Origin: an uncultured Desulfobacter sp.
GTDB taxonomy: Bacteria; Desulfobacterota; Desulfobacteria; Desulfobacterales; Desulfobacteraceae
DNA length: 64,000 nt
Reading direction: 5' to 3'
Assembly: GCF_963677125.1 (NCBI RefSeq)
Contig: NZ_OY781882.1
Location: 2,302,501 to 2,366,500 of the forward strand
Positions 1-8,863 of the stretch are shown here, piece by piece. Each line of letters opens with the position of its first letter. Position 1 is the first letter of the stretch. The notes under the pieces were generated by a model that was not told the DNA's origin, searched no databases, and was given only the letters and a program-made list of their open reading frames with translations. A program made the translations under genes and the position numbers.

Positions 1-499
1 TAATTTTTGCGGTATGGGGAATGATACTTACCGAAAAACCGTTTTCCCAACATTGGTTGATGGTCAGGCTGATACCGTCGATGGCAACCGAGCCTTTTTC
101 AATCATCTCATCAGCCAGGTTTTCCGGCACCTGGATGTCATATATGATGGCATTGCTCCGGGTCTCAATTTTTGAAACCACACCGGTACCGTCGATGTGC
201 CCTGATACCAGATGTCCGTCTATGCGGTCCGACAACTTCAGCGCCCGTTCAATATTGACACGGGCCCCGGGTCCAATGGCACTAAATGTTGTGCGAGACA
301 CAGTTTCCGGTGCCATATCCACCTTGAATTGTCCTTTACCGAGACTGACAGCGGTCAGACAGGCCCCATTTACAGCAATGGAATCCCCAATGCCTGTGGA
401 GGAAAGATCCAGGTCACAGGCAATTACCAGCACTTTGCCTTCTCCATGGGTTTCAATACGCCGAATGGTGCCCAGACTTTCTATAATCCCAGTAAACAA
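1..499 (-). CDS. ribE: Riboflavin synthase alpha subunit (3' end outside window)
   Basis: This enzyme dismutates two 6,7-dimethyl-8-ribityllumazines into riboflavin. The reading frame on the minus strand starts with FTGIIESLGTI, the family's N-terminal signature, and carries the internal NGACLT and GHIDGTG stretches. The duplicated-barrel architecture is visible: a second lumazine-binding repeat begins near residue 97, with SVAIDGISLT further on. The start appears to be TTG at 499, because no ATG precedes the FTGII motif and a GGGAG ribosome-binding site overlaps the ribD stop. The first 166 codons are inside the window; the family is usually about 200-220 residues, so a short C-terminus lies to the left. 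It follows ribD by 3 nt and is very probably cotranscribed with it. Confidence 0.9.
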   Translation of the reverse strand, partial: MFTGIIESLGTIRRIETHGEGKVLVIACDLDLSSTGIGDSIAVNGACLTAVSLGKGQFKVDMAPETVSRTTFSAIGPGARVNIERALKLSDRIDGHLVSGHIDGTGVVSKIETRSNAIIYDIQVPENLADEMIEKGSVAIDGISLTINQCWENGFSVSIIPHTAKI

Positions 500-502
500 A
501 AG

Positions 503-1642
503 TTATCTCCCGCCGTTACCCGATCTATTCGGCTGTTCAATGTATCCGGTCACCAGCATATCGGAACCGAACTGCCGGGTCGTGACCCGGGCCAGCTCAC
601 ACACGTCTTTTATCCGTTCAGGCCCCGAACCGTTAAACACCGGTATACCGTCATTTCCGCCCATAATTTTGGGAGCAAGGAAATAGCAGATTTTATTGAC
701 AATTCCTGCGGCCAGCGCCGATGCGGCCACACGCCCCCCGCCTTCAATCAGAAGACTTGTTATGGACAATTTTCTTAATCTAATCATCAGGTCGTTTAAA
801 TCAAGCAGATTTTCAAAGACCCGGCATTCAAGCACCTGCACGCCGCCTTCTTCAAGACGCCGGATTTTACCTGAATCACAGCCGGGGCCTGTAACGATAA
901 TGGTGGGGGCAGTTGATTTTTGAACCACAACCTTGGCATTTTCCCGGATGGTCAAACGGGTGTCCAGAATTATCCGGGCAGGATCACGGGTCTGTTTTCC
1001 CTCAATTCTGGCGGTCAGGGACGGATCATCCCCATGCAGGGTGCCGGAGCCGACGAGAATGGCATCATTTTGATGACGTAATTCGTGGCCGAAGTTTCGG
1101 GAGGCCTGGGACGTGATCCACTGAGAGTCCCCGGTTCTGGTGGCAATATATCCATCAAGGGTGGCAGCACATTTCAGGGTGACGAACGGGGTTGTGCTGT
1201 TTTGAACATTCCAGACAAAGTCTTCGATCAGGGTCAAGGCCTCTTGTTCCATAACACCTGAAACGACCTCAATATCCTTTTCCCTTAAGAATTCAATCCC
1301 GCCCCCTGCAACAGGATTTGGATCTTTGCAGGCCACAACAACCCGAGCTATACCTGCGTTAAAAATTTTATGGGTACATGGGGGAGTTTTTCCGAAATGG
1401 TTGCAGGGTTCAAGGGAGACGTAGATGGTTGAATCGGGCAATTTTTCAGGATGCCTTGATGCGGCATCATCAATGGCCACCACCTCGGCATGGGGAGCGC
1501 CTGCCTTTGGGTGAAAGCCCTGGCCGATAATTTCACCGTTTTTTACCACCACAGCGCCCACACAGGGATTGGGAGAGGTATCCCCTTTACCCCGGGCGGC
1601 AAGTTCCAACGCCCTTGCCATATATTCCGAATCAGTCATCAT
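503..1642 (-). CDS. ribD: Bifunctional diaminohydroxyphosphoribosylaminopyrimidine deaminase / 5-amino-6-(5-phosphoribosylamino)uracil reductase
   Basis: RibD performs the second and third steps of riboflavin synthesis in the cytoplasm: zinc-dependent deamination of the pyrimidine, then NADPH reduction of the ribosyl side chain. The N-terminal deaminase domain (about residues 1-145) has the zinc motif HAE at 51-53 and PCNHFGKTPPC near 79-89. The C-terminal reductase domain begins around TPFVTLKCAATLDG and includes the LIEGGG motif. The length of 379 residues is normal. Its start overlaps the nrdR stop region by 11 nt, suggesting translational coupling, and ribE follows within 3 nt. Two adjacent methionines make the exact start uncertain by one codon. 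Confidence 0.96.
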   Translation of the reverse strand: MMTDSEYMARALELAARGKGDTSPNPCVGAVVVKNGEIIGQGFHPKAGAPHAEVVAIDDAASRHPEKLPDSTIYVSLEPCNHFGKTPPCTHKIFNAGIARVVVACKDPNPVAGGGIEFLREKDIEVVSGVMEQEALTLIEDFVWNVQNSTTPFVTLKCAATLDGYIATRTGDSQWITSQASRNFGHELRHQNDAILVGSGTLHGDDPSLTARIEGKQTRDPARIILDTRLTIRENAKVVVQKSTAPTIIVTGPGCDSGKIRRLEEGGVQVLECRVFENLLDLNDLMIRLRKLSITSLLIEGGGRVAASALAAGIVNKICYFLAPKIMGGNDGIPVFNGSGPERIKDVCELARVTTRQFGSDMLVTGYIEQPNRSGNGGR

Positions 1643-2141
1643 TTTTTACAGAGCCTTCCATACCCGGATCGGTATCTGTGGACCTGTGCTCCTTATGAAT
1701 CAGACTTTCAAGTTCCTGGATAAAATCGGTGACATCCTTGAACTCCCTGTACACAGAGGCAAACCGGACATAGGCCACATCATCCAGATCCTTGAGGGCA
1801 TTGATGATTTTCTCACCCACCACCGTGGCAGGCACTTCCCGTTCCCGGCCTTCCCGGAGGTTTTGTTCAATTTCATCCACAATCTGTTCGATCTGGTTGA
1901 TGCTGATGGCTCGCTTTTCGCAGGCTTTCTGAATGCCGCGCATCACTTTTTCCCTGTCAAACTCCTCCCGCCGATTGTCTTTTTTAATGATCATGACAGG
2001 GACCTGTTCCACACGTTCATAGGTCGTAAAGCGACGGTCGCACGCCTGGCACTCCCTTCTGCGCCGAACCTCAAATTCAATTTTGCCCGGCCGCGAATCC
2101 ACCACTCTGGTATTGGGGTCACCACAATATGGGCACTTCAT
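1632..2141 (-). CDS. nrdR: Transcriptional repressor NrdR
   Basis: NrdR is a zinc-finger/ATP-cone repressor of ribonucleotide reductase genes; nucleotide binding to the ATP cone changes its oligomeric state and DNA binding. The N-terminal zinc ribbon is seen as CPYC at residues 3-6 and CQAC near 31-34, followed by RRFTTYE. The ATP-cone domain spans roughly residues 45-140 (VPVMIIKKDNRREEFDREK). At 169 residues it is slightly longer than the common 150-160, because of a charged C-terminal tail. It lies between the dCMP deaminase gene and ribD; this nrdR-ribD-ribE order is common. The gap upstream holds a 123-bp palindromic element, so the repeat sits between nrdR and its upstream neighbour. 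Confidence 0.96.
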   Translation of the reverse strand: MKCPYCGDPNTRVVDSRPGKIEFEVRRRRECQACDRRFTTYERVEQVPVMIIKKDNRREEFDREKVMRGIQKACEKRAISINQIEQIVDEIEQNLREGREREVPATVVGEKIINALKDLDDVAYVRFASVYREFKDVTDFIQELESLIHKEHRSTDTDPGMEGSVKNDD

Positions 2142-2156
2142 ATCAGCCTCTTAGGG

Positions 2157-2279
2157 TGTTCGAACCTAAAGTCACCCATCTGCGGCGTTGCACAAACATT
2201 TAAAATCCTCACAACCATAAGGTTGCTCCGGTTTTAAATGTTTGTGCACCTTGCATATGGGCAACTTTACGTCCAAACA
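2157..2279 (-). repeat. Palindromic repeat family A, copy 1 (123 bp)
   Basis: A 123-bp near-palindrome fills the gap between nrdR and the dCMP deaminase gene. Read on the minus strand it starts TGTTTGGACG and ends GGTTCGAACA. The central stem pairs GCACAAACATTTAAAAC with GTTTTAAATGTTTGTGC-like sequence. A second copy of the same length lies at 20975-21097 with roughly 84% identity by my hand alignment. Confidence 0.85.
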
Positions 2280-2306
2280 CATTTTTTTGTTCAGCCACTA
2301 TTATTC

Positions 2307-2786
2307 TCAAAGCTGGATCAGATCCACGCCGGCCTGGGCAAACATCTCCAGAGAGAGCGGATCATCGTACCCCGCCTTGAAGTATACTTTTTTGATGCCG
2401 GCGTTGATGATCATCTTGGCGCATATGGAACAGGGCTGGGTGGTGCAGTACAGCGAGGCACCGGCGACAGGTATTCCATGGTACGCCGCCTGAATAATTA
2501 CATTCTGTTCGGCATGGACGCCCCGGCAAAGCTCGTGTTTTTCCCCGGAAGGCACCTTGAGCTGTTCCCGCAGGCAACCGGTCTGCCTGCAATGGGGAAT
2601 TTGGGAAGGTGCACCGTTATAGCCGGAACATAAAATACGTTTATCCTTGACCAACACGGCGCCCACCTTTCGCCTGAGACAAGTGGCCCTGGAAGCCACA
2701 AGATCAGTGATGGCCATAAAATATTCGTTCCAAGAGGGACGGCCATCACCAATGGCGTTTACTGAATCAGGGGGAACAGGGTTCAT
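2307..2786 (-). CDS. Deoxycytidylate (dCMP) deaminase
   Basis: It converts dCMP to dUMP with zinc, feeding thymidylate synthesis. Zinc ligands are visible as HAEQN (near residue 92) and PCSIC (near 118-121). The N-terminal part [18 protein letters not shown] and the GYNGAP turn are typical of the dCMP deaminase/ComEB family rather than the cytidine or guanine deaminases. The C-rich insertion [11 protein letters not shown] fits the second structural zinc seen in some family members. It overlaps the glyA stop by one base (TGATG), so the two are probably translationally coupled. Serine hydroxymethyltransferase supplies the methylene folate used in thymidylate synthesis, which makes the pairing sensible. 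The 159-residue length is normal. Confidence 0.93.
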   Translation of the reverse strand: MNPVPPDSVNAIGDGRPSWNEYFMAITDLVASRATCLRRKVGAVLVKDKRILCSGYNGAPSQIPHCRQTGCLREQLKVPSGEKHELCRGVHAEQNVIIQAAYHGIPVAGASLYCTTQPCSICAKMIINAGIKKVYFKAGYDDPLSLEMFAQAGVDLIQL

Positions 2787-4033
2787 CAGCCGGCTGCATT
2801 TTCATATAAAGGGTGCTGAATGCACAACTCTTTAACCTTGGCGGCAACTTTGGGAACATTGGCTTCGTCATCCAGAACATCACAGATAAATCCGGCCACA
2901 GCACCCACTGCATCTTCATTCATGCCCCGGGAGGTGATCAACGGCACCCCGATGCGTACACCCGAAGTAACAAAGGGGCTTCGCTTTTCATTGGGCACGG
3001 TATTTTTATTCACCGTAATATTTGCCTGTCCCAGACGATCTTCCGCCTCTTTTCCGGTGAGATCCCGTCCGGAGAAATCCACCAGGACCATGTGGTTATC
3101 CGTACCATTGGACACCAACTTGTACCCTCTCTCCATGAGTACCTTTGCCAACACAGCGGCATTTTTAACCACCTGTTTCTGATATTCGGTGAACTCGGGC
3201 AACAATGCCTCTTTAAAGGCCACGGCCTTGGCCGTAATCACATGCATCAAAGGTCCACCCTGGATACCGGGGAAAATCTGGGAATTGATTTTTTTGCCCA
3301 GTTCGGCGTTGGCAAGAATCAATCCGCCCCTGGGACCGCGAAGGGTTTTATGGGTGGTGGAGGTAATAATATCTGCGTACCCAACAGGTGTGGGGTGAAC
3401 ACCTGCCGCCACAAGCCCTGCAATATGGGCCATATCCACTAGAAAAAGTGCACCGCAGGCCTTGGCAATTTCAGAAAAGCCCTTAAAATCAAGGGTTCTG
3501 GGGTAGGCCGAAGCCCCTGCCACAATCATTTTAGGTTTATTAGCCTTTGCCAGGTCTTCCACCTGGTTCAAATCAATGGTCTCGGTTTCCGGATTCAAAC
3601 CGTAATGGGTAAAATTGAACAACCGACCGGAAAAGCTTACCCCGGCACCGTGGGTTAAATGCCCGCCATGGGAAAGATCCATGGCCAGTATGCCGTCCCC
3701 GGGAGAGAGTACGGAAAAATAAGCCGCCATATTTGCCTGGGAGCCGGAATGGGGCTGGACATTGGCATATTCCACGCCAAACAGCTTCTTGACCCGTTCA
3801 ATGGCCAGGTTCTCTGCCTGATCCATGTACTGACATCCGCCATAATACCGTTTTGCAGGATACCCTTCAGCGTATTTATTGGTCATAATGGAGCCCTGGG
3901 CTTCCATTACTGCCCGGCTCACCGTATTTTCCGAAGCGATGAGATTCAGCCCGTATTCTTGCCGGCTGTATTCACTTTCAATAACAGCGGCAATTTCAGG
4001 ATCACAAGATTTTACAAATTGTATATTTTCCAT
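2786..4033 (-). CDS. glyA: Serine hydroxymethyltransferase
   Basis: GlyA is a cytoplasmic PLP enzyme that interconverts serine and glycine while charging tetrahydrofolate with a one-carbon unit. Diagnostic features are [13 protein letters not shown] near the N-terminus, [29 protein letters not shown], and the PLP lysine in [12 protein letters not shown] (around residue 227). The 415-residue length matches the bacterial family. It is followed by the dCMP deaminase with a one-base overlap, and rpiB lies about 150 nt upstream in the same direction. No unusual residue was seen. Confidence 0.98.
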   Translation of the reverse strand: MENIQFVKSCDPEIAAVIESEYSRQEYGLNLIASENTVSRAVMEAQGSIMTNKYAEGYPAKRYYGGCQYMDQAENLAIERVKKLFGVEYANVQPHSGSQANMAAYFSVLSPGDGILAMDLSHGGHLTHGAGVSFSGRLFNFTHYGLNPETETIDLNQVEDLAKANKPKMIVAGASAYPRTLDFKGFSEIAKACGALFLVDMAHIAGLVAAGVHPTPVGYADIITSTTHKTLRGPRGGLILANAELGKKINSQIFPGIQGGPLMHVITAKAVAFKEALLPEFTEYQKQVVKNAAVLAKVLMERGYKLVSNGTDNHMVLVDFSGRDLTGKEAEDRLGQANITVNKNTVPNEKRSPFVTSGVRIGVPLITSRGMNEDAVGAVAGFICDVLDDEANVPKVAAKVKELCIQHPLYENAAG

Positions 4034-4184
4034 AATTCAATCGTGCGTTGGCATAATTTGACAACACAACCCTTTTTATTTCTATTTCAATTAATTTAGA
4101 CTTTTATTAAAGGGGGGAATAACAAGTATGATGTAACTTGCCTATAATGTATCGGCCGATATTCTCATCTACGCGTACCCGTTT

Positions 4185-4625
4185 TTATCCGATTTCATCC
4201 AGGGAGCGAATACGGTCCAGATGGCGACCGCCTTCAAAGGGGGTATCAAGCCATTCTCTGACCAACTCAAAGGCAAGAATATCTCCGACCACACGGCCAC
4301 CCATAACCAGGATATTGGCGTCATTGTGCTGCCGGCTCATCCTGACGGAAAATATATCCGAACACAGCGCAGCGCGTACACCCTTAAACCGGTTGGCCTG
4401 CATGGACATGCCAAGGCCGGTACCGCACAAGAGAATGCCCCGGCCGTATGTACCATCGGAAACTGCTTTGGCCACTTTTTTGCCGAAATCGGCATAATTT
4501 ACCGAATCCGTGCTGTAGGTACCGGCATCCTCAACCTCATAGCCAAGGCCTGCAAGCTGTTCCTTGATCTTTTCCTTTAATTCAAACGCGGCATGATCAC
4601 TGCCGATGATGATTCGTTTATCCAT
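4185..4625 (-). CDS. rpiB: Ribose-5-phosphate isomerase B
   Basis: RpiB interconverts ribulose 5-phosphate and ribose 5-phosphate in the pentose phosphate pathway. The family signature IIIGSDHAAFELKE is at the N-terminus; the catalytic cysteine is in LLCGTGLGMSMQANR and the phosphate-binding SRQHNDANIL follows. The length of 146 residues is typical. It lies between acpP and glyA in a leftward run, an arrangement also seen in other Desulfobacterota and Firmicutes, where rpiB neighbours glyA. Confidence 0.96.
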   Translation of the reverse strand: MDKRIIIGSDHAAFELKEKIKEQLAGLGYEVEDAGTYSTDSVNYADFGKKVAKAVSDGTYGRGILLCGTGLGMSMQANRFKGVRAALCSDIFSVRMSRQHNDANILVMGGRVVGDILAFELVREWLDTPFEGGRHLDRIRSLDEIG

Positions 4626-4653
4626 ATCTACCCGGACCTTTACATAAATTTAA

Positions 4654-4887
4654 TTATGATTTCGAGGCAATGAAATCATAAATATCCTGGACAGTCGACA
4701 GCAGCTCAGCCTGATCATCGTCAATTTCAATTTCAAAAACCTCTTCCATTGACATGATAAGCTCTACGATGGTCAAAGAATCCGCGCCAAGGTCTTCGAC
4801 CAACGACGCCTGGGGAACCACATCCTCAACATCAATGCCGGGAATTTTTTCAGCAATAATCTTTCTTACTTTGCTTTCAACGGCCAT
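4654..4887 (-). CDS. acpP: Acyl carrier protein
   Basis: ACP carries growing acyl chains as thioesters on a phosphopantetheine arm during fatty-acid and lipid synthesis. The attachment serine is in DLGADSLTIVEL (around residue 37). The protein is highly acidic and 77 residues long when started at the ATG at 4887, which has an AAGGAG site just upstream. The frame is open ten codons further upstream, but that extension is not typical of ACP. It lies about 30 nt after rpmF. Unlike many bacteria, fabF does not follow; rpiB does. Confidence 0.96.
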   Translation of the reverse strand: MAVESKVRKIIAEKIPGIDVEDVVPQASLVEDLGADSLTIVELIMSMEEVFEIEIDDDQAELLSTVQDIYDFIASKS

Positions 4888-4919
4888 GTTCTGACTCCTT
4901 GAAGTATTTTCCGGCAAAA

Positions 4920-5108
4920 CTAATCTTCTACTTCCACGTCCGGCTTCACATCTCTGCCTTTATAGGTGCCGCATTCGGGGCATGCGGTATGAGGCAACTT
5001 GGGCTCCTGGCACTCGGGACATATGGTTACAGTGGGGGCACTGGTTTTATAATGGGTGCGTCTTTTTCTTCCTCTTGCTTTGGAACTTTTCTGTTTGGGT
5101 ACGGCCAT
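4920..5108 (-). CDS. rpmF: 50S ribosomal protein L32
   Basis: L32 is a small zinc-ribbon protein of the large ribosomal subunit. The N-terminus MAVPKQKSSKARGRKRR is diagnostic, and the zinc ribbon has CPEC and CPEC pairs (about residues 30-33 and 43-46), so this is the four-cysteine form. The length is 62 residues. A TAGGAGAT site precedes the ATG. It is the first gene of the leftward run and has a good sigma-70-type promoter upstream. Confidence 0.97.
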   Translation of the reverse strand: MAVPKQKSSKARGRKRRTHYKTSAPTVTICPECQEPKLPHTACPECGTYKGRDVKPDVEVED

Positions 5109-5175
5109 GACTATCTCCTAACTACATTATTTTATTTGGTTTTTATTTAATACCTGCCAAAATTTAAAACATATC

Positions 5176-5204
5176 TAATTACCTTATTTTGCATTTGAAG
5201 TCAA
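5176..5204 (-). promoter_or_regulatory. Predicted sigma-70-type promoter for rpmF-acpP run
   Basis: On the minus strand, TTGACT at 5204-5199 is followed after 17 bp by TAATTA at 5181-5176. It lies about 70 nt upstream of the rpmF start. The -35 box is near consensus; the -10 box is weaker. Confidence 0.5.
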
Positions 5205-5318
5205 CCAAAGAATCCTTTTAAAAAACACACTGAATGCATCAAATTAAATTTTGTAGACAGACTATATTGCTTTGGACCCCGCAAATATGATAGATAAATC
5301 GTCGATTTTACGCCTTTT

Positions 5319-5415
5319 TTATATGAAAGTACCGATAAATTGCTAAGCTTCTTTCATATTTTGTTGTAGGTCAAACCAGGGGGTTGATAGACCAAATCAG
5401 CCCATGGCTATTATG
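5319..5415 (+). repeat. Repeat family B, copy 1 (~97 bp)
   Basis: It lies between rpmF and gltX. It starts TTATATGAAAG and ends near CAGCCCATGGCTATTATG. It contains an internal inverted repeat ATGAAAG/CTTTCAT and the conserved block TTTTGTTGTAGG. It aligns end to end with copies at 11953-12052 and 42781-42870 (opposite strand). The remaining bases of 5109-5487 hold the rpmF promoter, this repeat and the gltX leader hairpin. Confidence 0.7.
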
Positions 5416-5423
5416 CGAATCCG

Positions 5424-5453
5424 GGCGGTACAGGCTAAAAACCCTGTACCGCC
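5424..5453 (+). promoter_or_regulatory. Leader hairpin upstream of gltX
   Basis: A perfect 11-bp stem, GGCGGTACAGG paired with CCTGTACCGCC, encloses an 8-nt loop. It ends about 22 nt before the gltX ribosome-binding site. No U-run follows, so it is not a standard terminator; it may be an mRNA stability or regulatory structure. No T-box features were recognised. Confidence 0.5.
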
Positions 5454-5487
5454 TGTTGTTCGTGAAGTTTAACTTTTGGAGATCAAA

Positions 5488-6894
5488 ATGAATACAATAA
5501 TTACACGCTTCCCGCCCTCCCCCACCGGGTACCTGCATATCGGCGGTGCCAGGACCGCACTTTTCAACTGGCTGTGGGCCAGAAAAAATGCAGGGCAGTT
5601 TGTGCTGCGTATAGAAGATACCGATGAAGCCCGTTCCACAAAGGAGTCTGTGGACGCAATTCTTGAATCCATGGAATGGCTGGGGATCGACTGGGATGAC
5701 GGCCCTTATTTTCAGACCCAACGCTATGATATTTATAATGAACACATTGACCGCCTGGTTGAACAGGGCCATGCCTACTATTGCGACTGTACCCCAGAAG
5801 AAGTCGATGCCATGCGCGAAGAGGCCAAGGCCAAAGGACTTAAGCCTATGTATAACGGCAAATGCCGGAACCGCGGGCTTAAAAAAGGAGATAACACAGT
5901 GGTACGGTTAAAAACCCCGGATACAGGCGTCACCATTGTGGACGACATTGTCAAGGGCAGTACTGCTTTCCAGAATTCGGAAATTGATGATTTCATCATC
6001 CAGAGAAGCTCGGGCGTGGCCATGTACAACCTTGCGGTTGTTGTGGATGATATCTCCATGGGGATCAACACCATTATCCGGGGAGATGACCACTTGGTCA
6101 ATACGCCCAAACAGATTCTGATTTACCAGGCGTTGGGCGCATCGCTGCCGGTATTCGGCCATGTCCCCATGGTGCTGGGGTCAGACAAGGCGCGGCTGAG
6201 CAAACGTCATGGTGCCATGTCCGTGGGGGAATATAAGAAAATGGGATTTCTGGCCGATGCACTGATCAACTACCTGGTCAGACTGGGTTGGTCCCATGGC
6301 GACCAGGAATTCTTTGAACGCCAGGAGCTTATTGAAAAATTTGATCTCGAACATCTTGGCCGGTCTGCCGGCATGTTTGACATGGATAAGCTGTATGCAC
6401 TGAATGCCAAACACATCCAGAAAAAGAAGCCCGCAGAATTAGGAGACGACCTTGTGCCCCACTTAGCGGATCTTGGCATTGAGGCCCAGAATGATGCCTT
6501 TACCCAGGGGGTGATTGAAACACTTCAACCTAGAAGCAAAACCCTTGTAGAGATGGCCCAGGGTGCTATCTTTTATTACAGGGATGAAATTGAGTTTGAA
6601 GAAAAGGCTGCCAAAAAATTCTTTAAGCCCGAAACTTCTGATCTTTTAAACAAATGTGCTGATGCCCTGGAAGAACGTGCTGATTTCAGCCAGAAGGCCC
6701 AAGAAGAGGTGTTTAAACAGATCATGGACGAGACAGGGCTCGGATTTGGAAAGATTGCCCAACCTCTGCGGGTGGCGGTCACCGGTACAACGGTGAGCCC
6801 CGGCATATTTGAAATGTTTATTGCTTTAGGACAAGAAAAAACCGTTCAGCGCATTAGAAAGGCAGCGCAATTCTGCGCCGCCCAAGGCGAATAA
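5488..6894 (+). CDS. gltX: Glutamyl-tRNA synthetase
   Basis: GltX attaches glutamate to tRNA-Glu and, in organisms with GatCAB (encoded in this window), probably also to tRNA-Gln for later amidation. The class I signatures are present: RFPPSPTGYLHIGGARTA (HIGH-type motif) at the N-terminus and ARLSKRHGA (KMSKS-type) near residue 235. The start is set at the ATG at 5488 behind TTTGGAGATC; an in-frame TTG four codons upstream lies inside that ribosome-binding site. The protein is 468 residues, normal for a GluRS. It is divergent from rpmF and convergent with the permease gene. Confidence 0.97.
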   Translation: MNTIITRFPPSPTGYLHIGGARTALFNWLWARKNAGQFVLRIEDTDEARSTKESVDAILESMEWLGIDWDDGPYFQTQRYDIYNEHIDRLVEQGHAYYCDCTPEEVDAMREEAKAKGLKPMYNGKCRNRGLKKGDNTVVRLKTPDTGVTIVDDIVKGSTAFQNSEIDDFIIQRSSGVAMYNLAVVVDDISMGINTIIRGDDHLVNTPKQILIYQALGASLPVFGHVPMVLGSDKARLSKRHGAMSVGEYKKMGFLADALINYLVRLGWSHGDQEFFERQELIEKFDLEHLGRSAGMFDMDKLYALNAKHIQKKKPAELGDDLVPHLADLGIEAQNDAFTQGVIETLQPRSKTLVEMAQGAIFYYRDEIEFEEKAAKKFFKPETSDLLNKCADALEERADFSQKAQEEVFKQIMDETGLGFGKIAQPLRVAVTGTTVSPGIFEMFIALGQEKTVQRIRKAAQFCAAQGE

Positions 6895-6902
6895 AAAAAC
6901 GC

Positions 6903-7002
6903 CGAATATTACACTGCAGAAACCCACAAAACGGGCAATGAGCTGTAACGGATCAAAACTTAAGGTGCAGTTAAGGCAAATACCTTGACTGCACCTATTT
7001 TA
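6903..7002 (-). pseudogene. Decayed 3' fragment of a Memo-family gene
   Basis: Read on the minus strand this non-coding gap resembles the last ~35 codons of the intact memo gene at 14215-15099. With one single-base deletion after GTCAA, the reading becomes GICLNC, then SFDPLQ, RFVGFCSV; the intact gene has GVCLDY, SFDPLQ, DFVGYCSV. The nucleotide similarity continues through the non-synonymous parts. The fragment lies between convergent gltX and the permease gene and includes the terminator hairpin. Confidence 0.75.
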
Positions 7003-7004
7003 TT
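6963..7004. terminator. Bidirectional terminator between gltX and the permease gene
   Basis: An imperfect hairpin pairs AGGTGCAGTTAAGG with CCTTGACTGCACCT around a 6-nt loop and is followed by ATTTTATT on the plus strand. It is placed to serve both convergent genes. It lies inside the memo-like remnant. Confidence 0.65.
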
Positions 7005-7022
7005 CAACAAACCAAGCCCTTA

Positions 7023-8375
7023 TTATCCGGAAACCTCAGCTTTCTTTGACAGGCGAAATCGGCTTTCAAGAAAGATATGCAGAACAATGCCTACACCCAA
7101 GCCCCAGGCTGCGCCGTGCATGGCAAGCACAATGGCCATTGTTCCGGCAACGCCCAGCTGAAGGGGGTCTTTGATCTGTTTGAAGGCTGTAATGATGCAA
7201 AGATAGCCTGTGACAACCATGGTCAATGAGAGCCCGATTGGCAGAAAGGGTTTAAAAAAACTAACCAAGGGGAGAATAAACAGCGCGATGAATCCTGAAA
7301 TCCAGAAGGTGCCTGCCCCGCTGAACATAGAATCCATTGCGTTTCTACCTTGGCGGTAGCGGTCTGCCACGGTTGCTGTTACCGCAGTCCAGATAGGTCC
7401 TGCCAGACCCGGGTAGGGAGCAAAAAAGGTATGAATCACATTCCGGATTCCCGTAATAATGTGAATCCGGTCCGTATCGATATCCACTGTTTCGTCGGGT
7501 CTGCTTTCCTCGCATGCAGCCTTGACCAGAACCGTGCCAACGATCACGTCGCCAAAGGCGATAATATAAGCGATAACCGCTGTGGGGATGGCTTTGATGA
7601 ACATATCAGCATCGGGAAACCCCACGCTGAAGGGCAAATAGGACCACATCTGCCCAAAGGCCGGTATGGTAATACCCCATTTAATGTCCGGAATCGGATA
7701 CTCATTGACAAGCATACCAATGACTATGGCCACGATCATGGCGGGGACCATACCGAATTTACCCATAAGCTTTGCTATGGGATTATCGGATTTCATCCTG
7801 GCAAATGAAACGGAAAAGAGCATATAAAAACAGACCAGGCTGCCAAGGCCTATAGCAATGGGCGTTTTAGGAATTCTGCCACCGACTTTCAATTCCCCCA
7901 TGTAGGCGGCCACACCAGCACCAAGCAATATCCCCGCCTTAATGGAATCGGGCACCTTAGCCACGACTTTGGAGCTGAGACGGGAGATCCCCAGGAACAG
8001 AAAAATGGCCGCCACCAGAAGCTGCAGGGCCACCAAGGCCTTGATCGCTTCAGGCCCCGGCGCAAACTGCCCAAGATAGAGCAAAACAACGGGGATTGCA
8101 GGTGTTATCCATCCCGGCACCATGGGTGTTCCAAGAAATGCCGGCAGCATAAACCCGATACCGCAGACAAATACATAGGCAAGGGCAACGTTATAGGGAA
8201 GTCCTAAATATTTTTCCAACAGAGGAATCATTGCAAGACTTACAACAAAAAGGATAAGAGCCTGAATAAACTCCACCCATTCCCAGCGGTAATGGATAAA
8301 AGGAAGGCGTATTTTAAAGGGCCCTGCGGGCCAGAAGGGCTGTTCTTCAGTGTCGTTACGTTTGTATAAAGGCAT
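7023..8375 (-). CDS. NCS2-like (xanthine/uracil-type) membrane permease
   Basis: This is a polytopic inner-membrane protein with about 12 hydrophobic segments spread over 450 residues. The overall layout, with GVAAYMGELKVGG in the middle and the acidic segment YIIAFGDVIVGTVLVKAA, resembles the nucleobase-cation symporter 2 / SulP fold superfamily. The substrate cannot be assigned from sequence alone: nucleobases are the family default, but this branch is often annotated only as xanthine/uracil/vitamin C permease. The start ATG at 8375 has GGAG upstream. It is a single gene, convergent with gltX. The region upstream shows no recognised riboswitch. Confidence 0.65.
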   Translation of the reverse strand: MPLYKRNDTEEQPFWPAGPFKIRLPFIHYRWEWVEFIQALILFVVSLAMIPLLEKYLGLPYNVALAYVFVCGIGFMLPAFLGTPMVPGWITPAIPVVLLYLGQFAPGPEAIKALVALQLLVAAIFLFLGISRLSSKVVAKVPDSIKAGILLGAGVAAYMGELKVGGRIPKTPIAIGLGSLVCFYMLFSVSFARMKSDNPIAKLMGKFGMVPAMIVAIVIGMLVNEYPIPDIKWGITIPAFGQMWSYLPFSVGFPDADMFIKAIPTAVIAYIIAFGDVIVGTVLVKAACEESRPDETVDIDTDRIHIITGIRNVIHTFFAPYPGLAGPIWTAVTATVADRYRQGRNAMDSMFSGAGTFWISGFIALFILPLVSFFKPFLPIGLSLTMVVTGYLCIITAFKQIKDPLQLGVAGTMAIVLAMHGAAWGLGVGIVLHIFLESRFRLSKKAEVSG

Positions 8376-8863
8376 TTTTAGCTCCGTAATTTTAAAAAGG
8401 TTTTAGACTGAAGGCTTAAAGGTGTTGGTGGTTCGCAATCAAGCATATAAATCTGCGCCCTGTGCCTGGTTCATAAACTTTGTAATTCACAATCCTTGTA
8501 TGACTGAACCCTCCTTTGATAATTTAGTTGTCATCAAGCAAAAACGGCGATGGAGAATCTTGTGTAATCATTATCAATGGAGGACTTTAACTTTCAATCG
8601 GCCACAAGCCTATATTACTACGGCCGCCTGACTGAACCCGTATAAGCTCAAAGCCTACATAGCGCCCTACCCAAAACCGTAAATTTTGCCGATTCGTTCG
8701 TCGGTCTGAATTTTAATTCCCCCTAAAGTCATTATCCGGCAAGGCACTACGATCAATTGAAAAGGAATGCGTCACCTCTCTTGCTTTTTCAGCTTAAGCT
8801 GTGCTAATTATTTAAAATTCTTAAAATCCATTTCATAAATTAGCCAATAAAAGGAACAGGGCC
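8376..8863. other. 488-bp intergenic region between permease and pilus ATPase genes
   Basis: This gap separates two divergent genes and must hold both promoters. Short open frames occur here but none has a convincing ribosome-binding site or family signature. I see no repeat-family copy and no recognised riboswitch fold. Confidence 0.5.

Noticed and set aside
8422..8631. 69-codon open frame in the permease-PilT gap
   Set aside because: No recognisable start site or homology; probably chance.
8376..8863. Purine or xanthine riboswitch upstream of the NCS2-like permease
   Set aside because: No conserved purine-riboswitch or NMT1-type elements were found in the leader.
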